A stretch of 64,000 nucleotides of DNA from NCBI RefSeq assembly GCF_036379515.1, contig NZ_DASVGN010000007.1:49126-113125 (forward strand), given 5' to 3'. Of the stretch, positions 1 to 7,902 are shown one piece after another. The notes under the pieces are model-generated. The model searched no databases. It was not told where the DNA came from and worked only from the letters and a program-made list of their open reading frames with translations. The position numbers and the translations under genes were made by a program. The stretch comes from Castellaniella sp036379515 (GTDB lineage Bacteria; Pseudomonadota; Gammaproteobacteria; Burkholderiales; Burkholderiaceae_B). Within the stretch, counting starts at the first letter, position 1, and each line of letters opens with the position of its first letter.

Positions 1-227
1 GGCACGCGAGCGTATAGGCCCACCCCGCTGTAGCCCTTCTTTTCGGCGGGATGAAAATGGCCCGTGTAGCCGGCCGGATGACGCATGTCCTCGGTCAGGT
101 CGGCATCCTGGATCTTGATCTCTTGCAGGCACACGACGTCCGGGCAGGCGGCCGCCAGCCAGTCGGCCAGGCCTTTTCGGTAGGCCGAGCGAATGCCGTT
201 CAGGTTCAGTGTGGTGATGCGCAGCAC
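1..227 (-). CDS. xth: Exodeoxyribonuclease III, N-terminal part (cut by window edge)
   Basis: Only the first 75 or so codons are inside the window; the gene runs off the left edge. The visible protein begins VLRITTLNLNGIRSAYRKG and includes CLQEIK, which are the family motifs carrying the metal-binding Asn and Glu of the exonuclease III/AP-endonuclease fold. It removes nucleotides 3'-5' and cleaves at abasic sites in base excision repair. I chose the GTG at 227 because GGAG lies about 8 bases upstream and the N-terminus then matches the family. xth next to pyrE is a customary arrangement in Burkholderiales; here about 8 kb separates them. Confidence 0.9.
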   Translation of the reverse strand, partial: MLRITTLNLNGIRSAYRKGLADWLAAACPDVVCLQEIKIQDADLTEDMRHPAGYTGHFHPAEKKGYSGVGLYARV

Positions 228-282
228 GGTGCGACTCCAGTCGTTGTTCTTCCCGTACTGTAGACGATCGCCGGTCGGGAAA

Positions 283-1092
283 TCAGCCGAACCGGAAGCT
301 GGAGACCGTCAGGCTGCCGAATGCGTCGACTTCGTGATGAAAGCAGGTGGCCTTGTCTTCGCCCGCTGCGCCGCTGGCCACGAAGAGCGGTACCAGGTGG
401 TCTTCCATGGGGTGGGCGATGCGTGCCGAAGGCGCCTGAGACCACCTGCGCAGCGTCTCTTGCCGGGCGTTCAGGTCACGGTCGATCAGGGCATCCTGCA
501 GCCAGGCATCGAACTGAGCGGAAGGCTCACGGCCGGCAGGGCCGAAGCGGCGCAGGTTGTGGTAGCTCAGGCCGCTGCCCACGATGAGAATGTTCTCGTC
601 TCGCAGCGGCTGCAGCGCCAGGCCCAGCGCATGGTGAAAGTCGGGGTCGAAGCCGGCCTCGATCGAGAGCTGCACCATGGGGATGGTGGCTTGCGGGACC
701 ATGACGTACGCCGGGACGAAGGCGCCATGGTCATAGCCGCGTTGAGAGTCCGCCGTGACGGCAACGCCTTGCCCCTGCAGCAGCGTAGTCACGCGACCGG
801 CCAACTCGGGCGATCCGGGCGCCCGGTAGTGGATCTGGTAGGTGGGTGCCGGGAACCCATAGTAGTCATAAAGCATGCCGGGGTTCGCGGCGCTTGTGAC
901 TTGCACGGCGCCTTGCGTGATCCAGTGAGCCGAAACCATCAGGATGGCTGCGGGCGACTGTGGCAGCTGGGCCGGGATGGATTGCAGCGCCTGTGTCAGC
1001 GGCGCGTACATAGCTGCCTGTTCCGGCATCCAGGGCCAGGGCCCGCCGCCGTGTGAGACGAAATAGATAGGCTGCCGTTGCGTAGAAGTCAT
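283..1092 (-). CDS. DODA-type extradiol ring-opening dioxygenase (YgiD/LigB family)
   Basis: The 269-residue protein has the conserved histidines of the class III extradiol dioxygenase family: SHGGGP near the N-terminus, SAHW near residue 55, YDHGAFVP near residue 120 and HPMEDHLVPLFVA near residue 230. Family members are Zn/Fe-dependent cytoplasmic enzymes; the bacterial YgiD group cleaves L-DOPA and related catechols, but physiological substrates are mostly unknown. Length is normal for the family (about 260). A DoxX-type membrane protein lies 33 bp upstream on the same strand, so the two may be co-transcribed. The family is secure, the substrate is not. Confidence 0.88.
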   Translation of the reverse strand: MTSTQRQPIYFVSHGGGPWPWMPEQAAMYAPLTQALQSIPAQLPQSPAAILMVSAHWITQGAVQVTSAANPGMLYDYYGFPAPTYQIHYRAPGSPELAGRVTTLLQGQGVAVTADSQRGYDHGAFVPAYVMVPQATIPMVQLSIEAGFDPDFHHALGLALQPLRDENILIVGSGLSYHNLRRFGPAGREPSAQFDAWLQDALIDRDLNARQETLRRWSQAPSARIAHPMEDHLVPLFVASGAAGEDKATCFHHEVDAFGSLTVSSFRFG

Positions 1093-1125
1093 GGTGTGTG
1101 TCGAGGCGAACGCTGCGGGTTGAGT

Positions 1126-1533
1126 CTATTTTCCGCGGAGCAGTTTGTCCAGGCTCCAGGACCCTGGGCCGTACAGAAAGAGCAGGAAGAAGACGAACGC
1201 ATACAGGATGGGTGCCTCGCCCCCCGTGAGGATGGGCAACAGGAAATGCCCGTGCGGCGTGACGTGGCCCACCAGGTAGGCCGCAGCACCCAGGCCGGAG
1301 GCGACGAAGGCGGCCGGGCGAGAGAACAGCCCCAGCAGGACCAGTGCGCCACAGACCAGCTCGATGATCCCTGCAATGCCGAAGAGCGACAGTACTTGCA
1401 GATGCTCGAAGGCGGCGATGTGGGGCGTGCCAAAGAGTTTGGCAGTCCCGTGGATGAACAGCATGTAGCCTGCTCCGATGCGGATCAGGCTGGTCAGGCG
1501 GGGAGCCCAGGTGGCGCAGCAGGATTTGTCCAT
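1126..1533 (-). CDS. DoxX family membrane protein
   Basis: This is a small hydrophobic protein of about 135 residues with four predicted membrane segments and the DoxX-type start LTSLIRIGAGYMLFIHGTAK, followed by a GIIELVCGALVLLGLFSR segment. DoxX proteins are poorly understood inner-membrane proteins, some linked to quinone or thiosulfate chemistry and redox stress. I place the start at 1533 because AGGA lies about 9 bases upstream; an in-frame start at 1563 would add ten non-conserved residues. It precedes the dioxygenase gene on the same strand. Confidence 0.82.
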   Translation of the reverse strand: MDKSCCATWAPRLTSLIRIGAGYMLFIHGTAKLFGTPHIAAFEHLQVLSLFGIAGIIELVCGALVLLGLFSRPAAFVASGLGAAAYLVGHVTPHGHFLLPILTGGEAPILYAFVFFLLFLYGPGSWSLDKLLRGK

Positions 1534-1766
1534 GGAGGGTGTCCTAGAGTTGCGGCTCAGCAAGCATGAAGAGTTGAAATCCTACACCACAAAGTCCCTC
1601 ACCGGGACCCAAGAATTAGTAGAAATACCTATTCGTCATGGGATCATCAGTCTAAAAAATTATCTTAATATAAAAAAGTAGATTCAATGGTGGATCTGTG
1701 AAGCACTTCGCAGGTTGCCGAAACCGGTTTTTCATCGCATCAGAGCAAACCAACAGGAGCAAACCA
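1534..1766. promoter_or_regulatory. AT-rich divergent promoter region upstream of the MFS/PyrKD cluster
   Basis: The non-coding stretch between the minus-strand doxX-like gene and the transporter gene contains a strongly AT-rich core at roughly 1610-1690, unlike its GC-rich surroundings. It includes TAATAT-like -10 candidates around 1670 and an imperfect symmetry near 1613-1634 (GAATTAG...CTATTC). It is the obvious site for the cluster promoter and for binding by the XRE regulator encoded at the cluster's end. No single promoter or operator can be fixed by eye. Confidence 0.35.
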
Positions 1767-3008
1767 GTGGACGCTCAACTCAATACAGCACCAGGCAGCT
1801 CGGGGGATGTCGTCACGCCCTATGCCTGGAAAGCCCTGTGGGGCTCGGCAATCGGCTATGCCATGGACGGCTTCGACCTGCTGATCCTGGGTTTCATGCT
1901 GGCCGGCATTTCAGCCGACCTGCACCTGGCTCCAGGGCAGGCCGGTGCGCTGGTCACCTGGACGCTGGTGGGTGCCGTGTGTGGCGGCATCGTCTTTGGC
2001 ACGCTCAGCGACCACTATGGCCGTGTCCGGGTGCTGACTTGGTCCATTTTGCTGTTTGCCGTGTTCACGGGCCTGTGTGCCTTTGCCCAGGGCTATTGGG
2101 ATCTGCTGATTTACCGCACCATTGCCGGCGTCGGCCTGGGGGGTGAATTCGGCATCGGGATGGCGTTGGCTGCCGAAGCCTGGCCGCCGAGCCAGCGTGC
2201 CCGGGTATCGTCTTACGTCGCGTTGGGGTGGCAGGCAGGGGTGCTGCTGGCCGCCATCGTGATCCCGTTCCTGTTGCCGCATATCGGCTGGCGTGGCATG
2301 TTCCTGGTCGGTATCTTCCCGGCAGTGGTTGCCTGGGCCATCCGCCGTCATCTGCATGAGCCTGACCTGTTCGTGAAGACGGTCAAAGCGCATCGCCCGC
2401 AGTTTTCCCAGTCCTACGGCATGCTGGTCAAGGATGCGCGCACGACCCGCACCAGCATCGGCATGTTCATCTTGTGCTCGGTGCAGAATTTTGGCTACTA
2501 CGGGATCATGATCTGGATGCCAAGCTACCTCGCCAAGTCGCAGGGCTTTGGCCTGACGAAATCGGCTGTCTGGACCGGCGCCACCATCATCGGCATGGCG
2601 CTTGGCATCTGGCTGTTCGGGCATCTGGCCGACCGCATCGGCCGCAAGCCCAGCTTCATTCTGTACCAGTTGGGTGCCATCGTCATGGTGCTGTATTACT
2701 CGCAGCTCACGGACCCAGCCACCATGCTCTGGGCCGGTGCGCTCATGGGGTTCTTTGTCAACGGCATGCTGGGCGGCAACGGGGCGGTGATGTCCGAAGC
2801 GTATCCGACGGAAGCGCGTGCCACGGCGCAGAACGTGCTGTTCAATCTGGGGCGTGCCGTCGGCGGCTTTGGCCCGCTGGTAGTGGGTGCGATTGCTGCA
2901 GCTTATTCATTTCACGTGGCCATCGCGCTGCTGGCGTCCATCTATGTGCTGGACATGCTGGCCACGCTCTTCCTGATCCCTGAATTGAAGGGAGCAGAGC
3001 TGAAGTGA
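1767..3008 (+). CDS. MFS transporter, metabolite/aromatic-acid:H+ symporter type
   Basis: The protein of about 413 residues is a 12-segment major facilitator. It has the signature GTLSDHYGRVRVL loop between segments 2 and 3, a YRTIAGVGLGGEFGIGMALAAE stretch (segment 4 region) and a second-half loop GHLADRIGRKPSF. The GGEFGIG motif is typical of the metabolite:H+ and aromatic-acid:H+ symporter families, which import small carboxylates. I chose the GTG at 1767 because AGGAG sits about 7 bases upstream and an upstream in-frame ATG at 1698 has no such site. The next gene overlaps its stop codon, so transporter and PyrK-like subunit are translationally coupled. From context I infer import of orotate or a similar carboxylated pyrimidine. 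Confidence 0.85.
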   Translation: MDAQLNTAPGSSGDVVTPYAWKALWGSAIGYAMDGFDLLILGFMLAGISADLHLAPGQAGALVTWTLVGAVCGGIVFGTLSDHYGRVRVLTWSILLFAVFTGLCAFAQGYWDLLIYRTIAGVGLGGEFGIGMALAAEAWPPSQRARVSSYVALGWQAGVLLAAIVIPFLLPHIGWRGMFLVGIFPAVVAWAIRRHLHEPDLFVKTVKAHRPQFSQSYGMLVKDARTTRTSIGMFILCSVQNFGYYGIMIWMPSYLAKSQGFGLTKSAVWTGATIIGMALGIWLFGHLADRIGRKPSFILYQLGAIVMVLYYSQLTDPATMLWAGALMGFFVNGMLGGNGAVMSEAYPTEARATAQNVLFNLGRAVGGFGPLVVGAIAAAYSFHVAIALLASIYVLDMLATLFLIPELKGAELK

Positions 3009-3901
3009 AGGTGATGGAGCGGTCACGCGAAAGCGCGACGCAGGAGTCGGTCGTGAACCAGGTCTGTGGTTTCCAGCGTAATGCCGAGTCGGTTGCCTCG
3101 CACACGTGTCGTGTTCAGGAACACCGCTGGGTGAATGCACGCTACAAGTATCTGAAACTGCAGGCCGAGGCCGATCTGGTTGCGGCCACGCGGCCGGGGC
3201 AGTTCTATCAGCTGAAGTGCCCGGTGACCGAAGCGTCGCAGCCGTTTCTGCTGCGCCCCATGAGCGTCTACGGAACGGGCCCGGCACCGGGTGAAATTCA
3301 GTTTCTCTATAACGTCACCGGGACGGGGACGCAGGCGCTGGCCAGTTTGGCCGTGGGCGATTCGATGCAGATCGTGGGGCCGCTGGGCAACACGTTCACG
3401 GTCAAGCCCGAGTTTCGCCGGATACTGCTGCTGGTGCGGGGCGTGGGTCTGGCTACGCTTGCGCCCGTGGTGCGTGAAGCGGCACAAGCGGGGGTGGCCA
3501 TCGTGGCCGTCATGTCGGCGCGCTCGCCCGAAGACCTGATGCGCGGCGAATTTTTGGGTACGGCGCCTGCCGAAGTGCATTGCGTGTATGACAGCGATGG
3601 TTCTTCGGAAGTGTCGCGGGTTGAATCCCTGATCCGCGGCCTGCTGGCCGATGGCGGCACGGATGCGGTCTATACCTGCGGCTCGCAGCGTCTTCTGATG
3701 CTGCTGCAGCGCGTGCTGCAGGACTTTCCGGACGTACTGGGCGAGGTGGCCATGGAGCAGCACATGGCGTGCGGGATGGGGGTGTGCCTTTCCTGCGTGC
3801 GGCTGTTCGACGTAGCCGGCAGCAAGCAGTTTCTGCGAGTGTGTCGCGATGGCCCCGTCTTTGCCATCCGTGATGTCGTTGGTGAGGTCCAGTATGGTTG
3901 A
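3005..3901 (+). CDS. PyrK-like iron-sulfur flavoprotein, electron-transfer subunit of dihydroorotate dehydrogenase type
   Basis: The 298-residue protein has the ferredoxin-reductase layout of PyrK: an FAD-binding barrel with RPMSVY near residue 85, a nucleotide-binding part beginning RGVGLATLAP, and a C-terminal [2Fe-2S] site with cysteines 256, 261, 264 and 280 (C-x4-C-x2-C-x15-C). In class 1B dihydroorotate dehydrogenases this subunit passes electrons between NAD(H) and the FMN subunit. The GTG start overlaps the transporter stop, and the gene's own end overlaps the PyrD-like start by 8 bp, as in a co-translated complex. The NAD loop is less glycine-rich than in textbook PyrK. The first 35 residues are extra compared with PyrK, so a later start is possible. 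Confidence 0.85.
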   Translation: MKVMERSRESATQESVVNQVCGFQRNAESVASHTCRVQEHRWVNARYKYLKLQAEADLVAATRPGQFYQLKCPVTEASQPFLLRPMSVYGTGPAPGEIQFLYNVTGTGTQALASLAVGDSMQIVGPLGNTFTVKPEFRRILLLVRGVGLATLAPVVREAAQAGVAIVAVMSARSPEDLMRGEFLGTAPAEVHCVYDSDGSSEVSRVESLIRGLLADGGTDAVYTCGSQRLLMLLQRVLQDFPDVLGEVAMEQHMACGMGVCLSCVRLFDVAGSKQFLRVCRDGPVFAIRDVVGEVQYG

Positions 3902-4844
3902 TTTGCGTGTAGACCTGGATGGGCTGAGGCTGATCAGCCCGATCATGCCGGCGTCGGGCTGCTTTGCCATTGAATACGCCGAGGCGCTGGATTTCAATCA
4001 GCTGGGCGCGTTGGTGATCAAGAGTGTGTCGCCCAAGAGCCGGCCTGGCAACCCGACGCCGCGCGTGGCCGAAACGGCGAGCGGCATGCTCAATTCCATT
4101 GGCATCCCGAGCAAGGGGCTGGATTATTTTCTGCAGCATGTGTTGCCGCCCTACCTGCAATTTGAATCCCCTGTCGTGGTGTCGATTTCGGCCGATACCG
4201 TGGACGAATTCGCGCAGGCCGCCCAGCGCGTCTCGGTACCGGGAGTGGTCGCGATCGAAGCCAACATTTCGTGCCCCAACCTGGAGGCGGACGGCCTGGC
4301 TTTCGCAATGAGCCCCGAGACCACGCTGGCTGCCGTCCGCGCTGTGCGTCGCGAGACCACTTTGCCGGTCTGGGCCAAGCTCACACCCAACGTAGCGCAT
4401 GTGGCCGAGATTGCCTGTGCGGCCGAGACGGGTGGCGCCAATGCTCTGGTGATGGGCAATACGGTGCTGGGCATGGCCATCGACGTGCATACGCGCAAGC
4501 CTCGGCTCGGAAACGTCATGGGGGGGCTCTCGGGTCCTGCCATCAAGCCCATTGCCTTGCGCATGGTGTATCAGTGCCATCGCAGCGTCAGCATTCCGGT
4601 GATCGGGTGTGGCGGGATCGCTTGTGCCGAGGACGTCGTCGAGTTCATGCTGGCGGGCGCGAGCGCCGTCCAGGTTGGTGCGGCCTCGTTTCAGGACCCG
4701 GGGATTCTGTACAAGATCACTCAGGACCTCGTCCGGTTTTGTGAGGCGGAGCACGTTGCCGCGGTCGGCAGTCTGACGGGCGGTATGGCGCTGGACGCGG
4801 ATCTGACGGACAGCTGGTTGCGGATGGCGCAGCAGTCGGGCTAG
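3894..4844 (+). CDS. PyrD-like catalytic subunit, class 1B dihydroorotate dehydrogenase/orotate reductase type
   Basis: This 316-residue FMN barrel protein carries the dihydroorotate dehydrogenase signatures EANISCPN (Cys127 is the expected class 1 catalytic base), AKLTPNV, a GNTVLGMAID segment, GGLSGPAIKPIALRMV and VIGCGGIACAEDVVEFMLAGASAVQVG. The match is to the cytosolic class 1B enzyme, not the membrane class 2 enzyme that proteobacteria normally use for pyrimidine synthesis. The ATG at 3894 overlaps the PyrK-like stop and has GAGG upstream. With its PyrK-like partner it can exchange electrons with NAD(H), so it could run as an orotate reductase. A dihydropyrimidine dehydrogenase-like role is the main alternative. 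Confidence 0.87.
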   Translation: MVDLRVDLDGLRLISPIMPASGCFAIEYAEALDFNQLGALVIKSVSPKSRPGNPTPRVAETASGMLNSIGIPSKGLDYFLQHVLPPYLQFESPVVVSISADTVDEFAQAAQRVSVPGVVAIEANISCPNLEADGLAFAMSPETTLAAVRAVRRETTLPVWAKLTPNVAHVAEIACAAETGGANALVMGNTVLGMAIDVHTRKPRLGNVMGGLSGPAIKPIALRMVYQCHRSVSIPVIGCGGIACAEDVVEFMLAGASAVQVGAASFQDPGILYKITQDLVRFCEAEHVAAVGSLTGGMALDADLTDSWLRMAQQSG

Positions 4845-4873
4845 TGCAGTGCGTTTGAAGGTGTGGCACAGAC

Positions 4874-6130
4874 ATGATTGATCTCATTGCATATCGGGAT
4901 TTGGCCGCGAAACTCTTTGCGGATATGCACTACTTTTCTTTTGACGGCGTGGGTATCACCCGCGCAAGCTACGGGCGCGGCGAATCGGCGGCAGCCGATT
5001 ACCTGCGCGAATTTGCGCAATCCGAAGGGCTTGTGGTCGAGGCGGATCGCGCCGCCAACCTGGTTTTTCGTTTTCCCGAGACGCCTGCTGAAAACCCCGT
5101 GATATGGATGGGGTCACACATGGATTCCGTCCCCCAGGGGGGCAACTTCGATGGGATGGCCGGGGTCCTGGCTGGGCTGCTCTGCCTGGTGGCCAGGCGC
5201 CGTGCGGGGATTGGCGGCAATCTCGAGGTGATCGCCTTTCGAGGCGAAGAAAGCGCCTGGTTCGGCAAGGCGTACGTGGGGTCCAGCGCACTTCTGGGAA
5301 AATTGTCCGAAGCCGATCTGGCGCTCAAGCGCCGCGAAGCCGACGAAACCCTGGGCGACTGCATGCAGGCGCTGGGGGCGGACATGGCCGCCATTCGTGA
5401 AGGTGAACGCCTGTTTGATACCGCGCACGTCAAGACGTACCTCGAGCTTCACATCGAGCAGGGGCCGGTCATGGTGGCCCGCGACCTGCCCGTCGCCGTG
5501 GTCTCCAGCATCCGCGGAAATTTCCGCCACAACCGGATCGTGTGTGAAGGCGAGCCAGGGCATTCGGGTGTCGTGCCCCGGTGGCTGCGTCACGATGCCA
5601 TGTTTGCGGTGTCGGATCTCATCATGCGGCTCGACGAGCATTGGCGTGTGCTGCTCGAGCGCGGGACCGATCTGGTAGTGACGGCCGGTATCGTGGGGAC
5701 CGACCCGGCCGATCACGCCATTTCGCGCATTCCGGGACGCGTGTTCTTCAGTCTTGAGGCGCGCAGTCGCAGCACGGATACGCTGGAAGCCTTTTACCAG
5801 CTGGTACATGCCGAGTGCTCGGCGATCGAGCACGAGCGTGGCGTGAAATTCGCCTTCGATCGCCGCGTGCTGTCGGCACCGGCGACGATGAATCCTCATG
5901 TGTGTGATACGCTTTCTGCGGCTTGCGCCGCCCGCGAGCTCGCCTTCGACGTGATCCCCAGTGGGGCGGGGCATGATGCCGCCCTTATGGCCAATGCCGG
6001 CATCCCCGCCGGCATGGTGTTCGTGCGCAACCAGCACGGTTCGCACAATCCTCGCGAGGCCATGGAACTGGACGATTTCATGCAGGGCGTTCAGGTGCTC
6101 AGTGACGCGCTGGGGCCTCTGGATGCGTGA
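4874..6130 (+). CDS. M20 family Zn-dependent amidohydrolase (N-carbamoyl-amino acid/allantoate hydrolase type)
   Basis: The 418-residue protein has the di-zinc ligand set of the M20 amidase group: His82 in GSHMDSVPQGG, Asp93 in NFDG, Glu125/126 in FRGEESAWFG, His193 in LELHIEQGPV and His391 in GSHNPREA, plus the family's SGAGHDAALMA. Relatives hydrolyse N-carbamoyl-L-amino acids, beta-ureidopropionate or allantoate, releasing CO2 and ammonia. Beside a PyrDK-like pair the most attractive substrate is N-carbamoyl-L-aspartate (ureidosuccinate), giving L-aspartate; that is inference. The gene lies 29 bp after the PyrD-like gene and 39 bp before the second phosphoribosyltransferase. Confidence 0.86.
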   Translation: MIDLIAYRDLAAKLFADMHYFSFDGVGITRASYGRGESAAADYLREFAQSEGLVVEADRAANLVFRFPETPAENPVIWMGSHMDSVPQGGNFDGMAGVLAGLLCLVARRRAGIGGNLEVIAFRGEESAWFGKAYVGSSALLGKLSEADLALKRREADETLGDCMQALGADMAAIREGERLFDTAHVKTYLELHIEQGPVMVARDLPVAVVSSIRGNFRHNRIVCEGEPGHSGVVPRWLRHDAMFAVSDLIMRLDEHWRVLLERGTDLVVTAGIVGTDPADHAISRIPGRVFFSLEARSRSTDTLEAFYQLVHAECSAIEHERGVKFAFDRRVLSAPATMNPHVCDTLSAACAARELAFDVIPSGAGHDAALMANAGIPAGMVFVRNQHGSHNPREAMELDDFMQGVQVLSDALGPLDA

Positions 6131-6169
6131 CGCAGCTGCCGGTGCAGTTTGTTGAACAGGATGACAATC

Positions 6170-6874
6170 ATGAATCAGTCTCTTCTGGGTTCGGATCATT
6201 TCGCACAGGAACCCGATCCCGCTGCGGCAGTGGCGCGCGCCTTGCTGGATGCCGGTTGCGTCAGAGTTCGCTCCGAAGAGCCGTTCCGTTTGCCGTCGGG
6301 GTGGGCAAGCCCTGTCTACATCGATTGTCGGCGCTTGATTTCTTTCCCTACCTTGCGCCGCCGGCTGTTGGCCCATGGCCTGCACGTCTTGCGGACGGCG
6401 GGCGTGCTCGATGGGCTGGCGGCCGTGGTGGGTGGTGAGGCAAGCGGCATTGCCTTTGCGGCCTGGGTGGCGGATGCTCTGGATTTGCCGCTGCATTATG
6501 TGCGCAAGCATCGCACGGTGCGCAGCCAGGTCGAGGGGGTTGTGGAGCCTGGTGCTCGCGTGCTGTTGATCGACGACATGATGGCGGGGGGCCAGTCCAA
6601 GGTGCGGTTTTGCAAGGCGCTCGAGACGGCAGGTGCGCGCGTCGATACGCTGTTCGTGCTGTTTGATTACGCGACCTTTCCGACGCAGGAGCTGCTCGCT
6701 CCCCTGGGCGTGACCGTCCATTCATTGGCCACTTGGCAGGATGTGTGCCGGGTCTGGCAGGCTCGGGGTGGCATTGAAACCTCGGCGCTGCGGGATTTTC
6801 AGGCGTTTCTTTCCGACCCGGCCCGCTGGTCGCAGGCCCATGGTGGGGTGGCACGCAACCCCGTCAAGCGCTAA
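6170..6874 (+). CDS. Second orotate phosphoribosyltransferase, divergent (alphaproteobacterial-like PyrE)
   Basis: The 234-residue protein has the orotate phosphoribosyltransferase layout: LPSGWASPVYIDCRRLISFP at 41-60, GGEASGIAFAAW at 88-99, LHYVRK near 108 and the PRPP loop LLIDDMMAGGQSK at 132-144. The wording resembles alphaproteobacterial PyrE rather than the housekeeping PyrE encoded 1.5 kb away. In the PRPP loop the usual Thr-Ala-Gly-Thr-Ser is replaced by Ala-Gly-Gly-Gln-Ser, so affinity for PRPP or function may differ. I use the ATG at 6170 because AGGA lies 8 bases upstream. It would convert imported orotate to OMP, or act as a related salvage or sensing protein. Confidence 0.8.
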   Translation: MNQSLLGSDHFAQEPDPAAAVARALLDAGCVRVRSEEPFRLPSGWASPVYIDCRRLISFPTLRRRLLAHGLHVLRTAGVLDGLAAVVGGEASGIAFAAWVADALDLPLHYVRKHRTVRSQVEGVVEPGARVLLIDDMMAGGQSKVRFCKALETAGARVDTLFVLFDYATFPTQELLAPLGVTVHSLATWQDVCRVWQARGGIETSALRDFQAFLSDPARWSQAHGGVARNPVKR

Positions 6875-6887
6875 CGCCCGCCTGCGC

Positions 6888-7787
6888 ATGCCAAGCGCCG
6901 ATACCTTCCATTCGACCATTGATTACGCTGCCCTGGGCGAGCGCCTGCGTGCGTATCGCATTGGCGCGGCCTTGCAGGCCGAGGATGTGGCCGATCAGTT
7001 GGGGATCTCTCGTGCCGCCGTGTATCGGATGGAAAAGGGCGAGATCGTCAAGATCGAGACGCTTGAGCGCGTGGCTGCCTTGCTGCGCACGACGTTGGCC
7101 TCGCTGCTGGGGGCCCAGGTCGAGTACTACGCCAATGCACTGGGGCTGTTCGAGCGCATGCGCCAGCTCGAGCACAGTGCCGACAGCATCTTCGTGCATT
7201 TCGAGCCGGTGTCTTTGCTGCTGGCCTCGGACGCCTACCCCGCGCTCTTGCGCGAGATGCTGATGGAGGTGACCGCGCGGCGGGCTGGGGGGGCCATTAC
7301 GCAAGACGAGGTGGATGCCATCATCCACGTGATCGAAGAGCGTCGCGCCGCCTTTCGCAGGCGCCGGCCCCAGGTGGTGGGCCTGGTGGGTATGCATGGG
7401 CTGGAGCGGTTTTTGCAGATTGGCATGGTGGGGCGGGTGCGCCTGTCGGATTCGGTGCGCCAGAACCGGTTGGCTGCAGCCCGCCGTGAGATTGCCCGGG
7501 TGGCAGACCTGATGGCGAGCGAGCCCCTGAACGTGCGGATCGGTCTGGTGGACGATGCCATGCCGGCCTCGACCTTCGAGTTCTTTGCGGGCCCGTCGGG
7601 CAAGGCGGTGGCCACCAGCCCATTTCGACTGGGTGAACTCCCCAACGTACGTAACGGTATTGCCACCGTCACCTCTGCGCCAGAGGCGATCGAACATTAT
7701 GAAGACCTGACGGCCAAGCTCTGGAAGAGCGCCTACAAAGGCGCCGTGGGCGCCGGGCACCTGCAGCGCTTGCTGGACCGGCTATGA
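6888..7787 (+). CDS. XRE family transcriptional regulator with large C-terminal domain
   Basis: The N-terminal 70 residues form a Cro/C1-type helix-turn-helix (ALGERLRAYRIGAALQAEDV, then ISRAAVYRMEKGE). About 225 further residues contain no domain I recognise and are presumably for effector binding or dimerisation. The ATG at 6888 lies 13 bp after the phosphoribosyltransferase stop, making this the last gene of the co-directional run that begins with the transporter. Its position suggests it senses the cluster's substrate or an intermediate and controls the AT-rich promoter at 1534-1766. Regulator class is clear; ligand is unknown. Confidence 0.82.
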   Translation: MPSADTFHSTIDYAALGERLRAYRIGAALQAEDVADQLGISRAAVYRMEKGEIVKIETLERVAALLRTTLASLLGAQVEYYANALGLFERMRQLEHSADSIFVHFEPVSLLLASDAYPALLREMLMEVTARRAGGAITQDEVDAIIHVIEERRAAFRRRRPQVVGLVGMHGLERFLQIGMVGRVRLSDSVRQNRLAAARREIARVADLMASEPLNVRIGLVDDAMPASTFEFFAGPSGKAVATSPFRLGELPNVRNGIATVTSAPEAIEHYEDLTAKLWKSAYKGAVGAGHLQRLLDRL

Positions 7788-7902
7788 GCGAGGGCTCGCG
7801 GGGCGAGACTCTTGCATTCTCTGCCGCTACGGCAGATTGCGGCTATGCTATCTACCTGCTACCCGCAGGGGCCGGCAGGCCAATCATGGAGTGGGAACAA
7901 GT

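Noticed and set aside
5114..6721. 535-codon minus-strand frame across the M20 hydrolase and second OPRT genes
   Set aside because: Antisense to genes with complete catalytic motif sets; product has no recognisable features.
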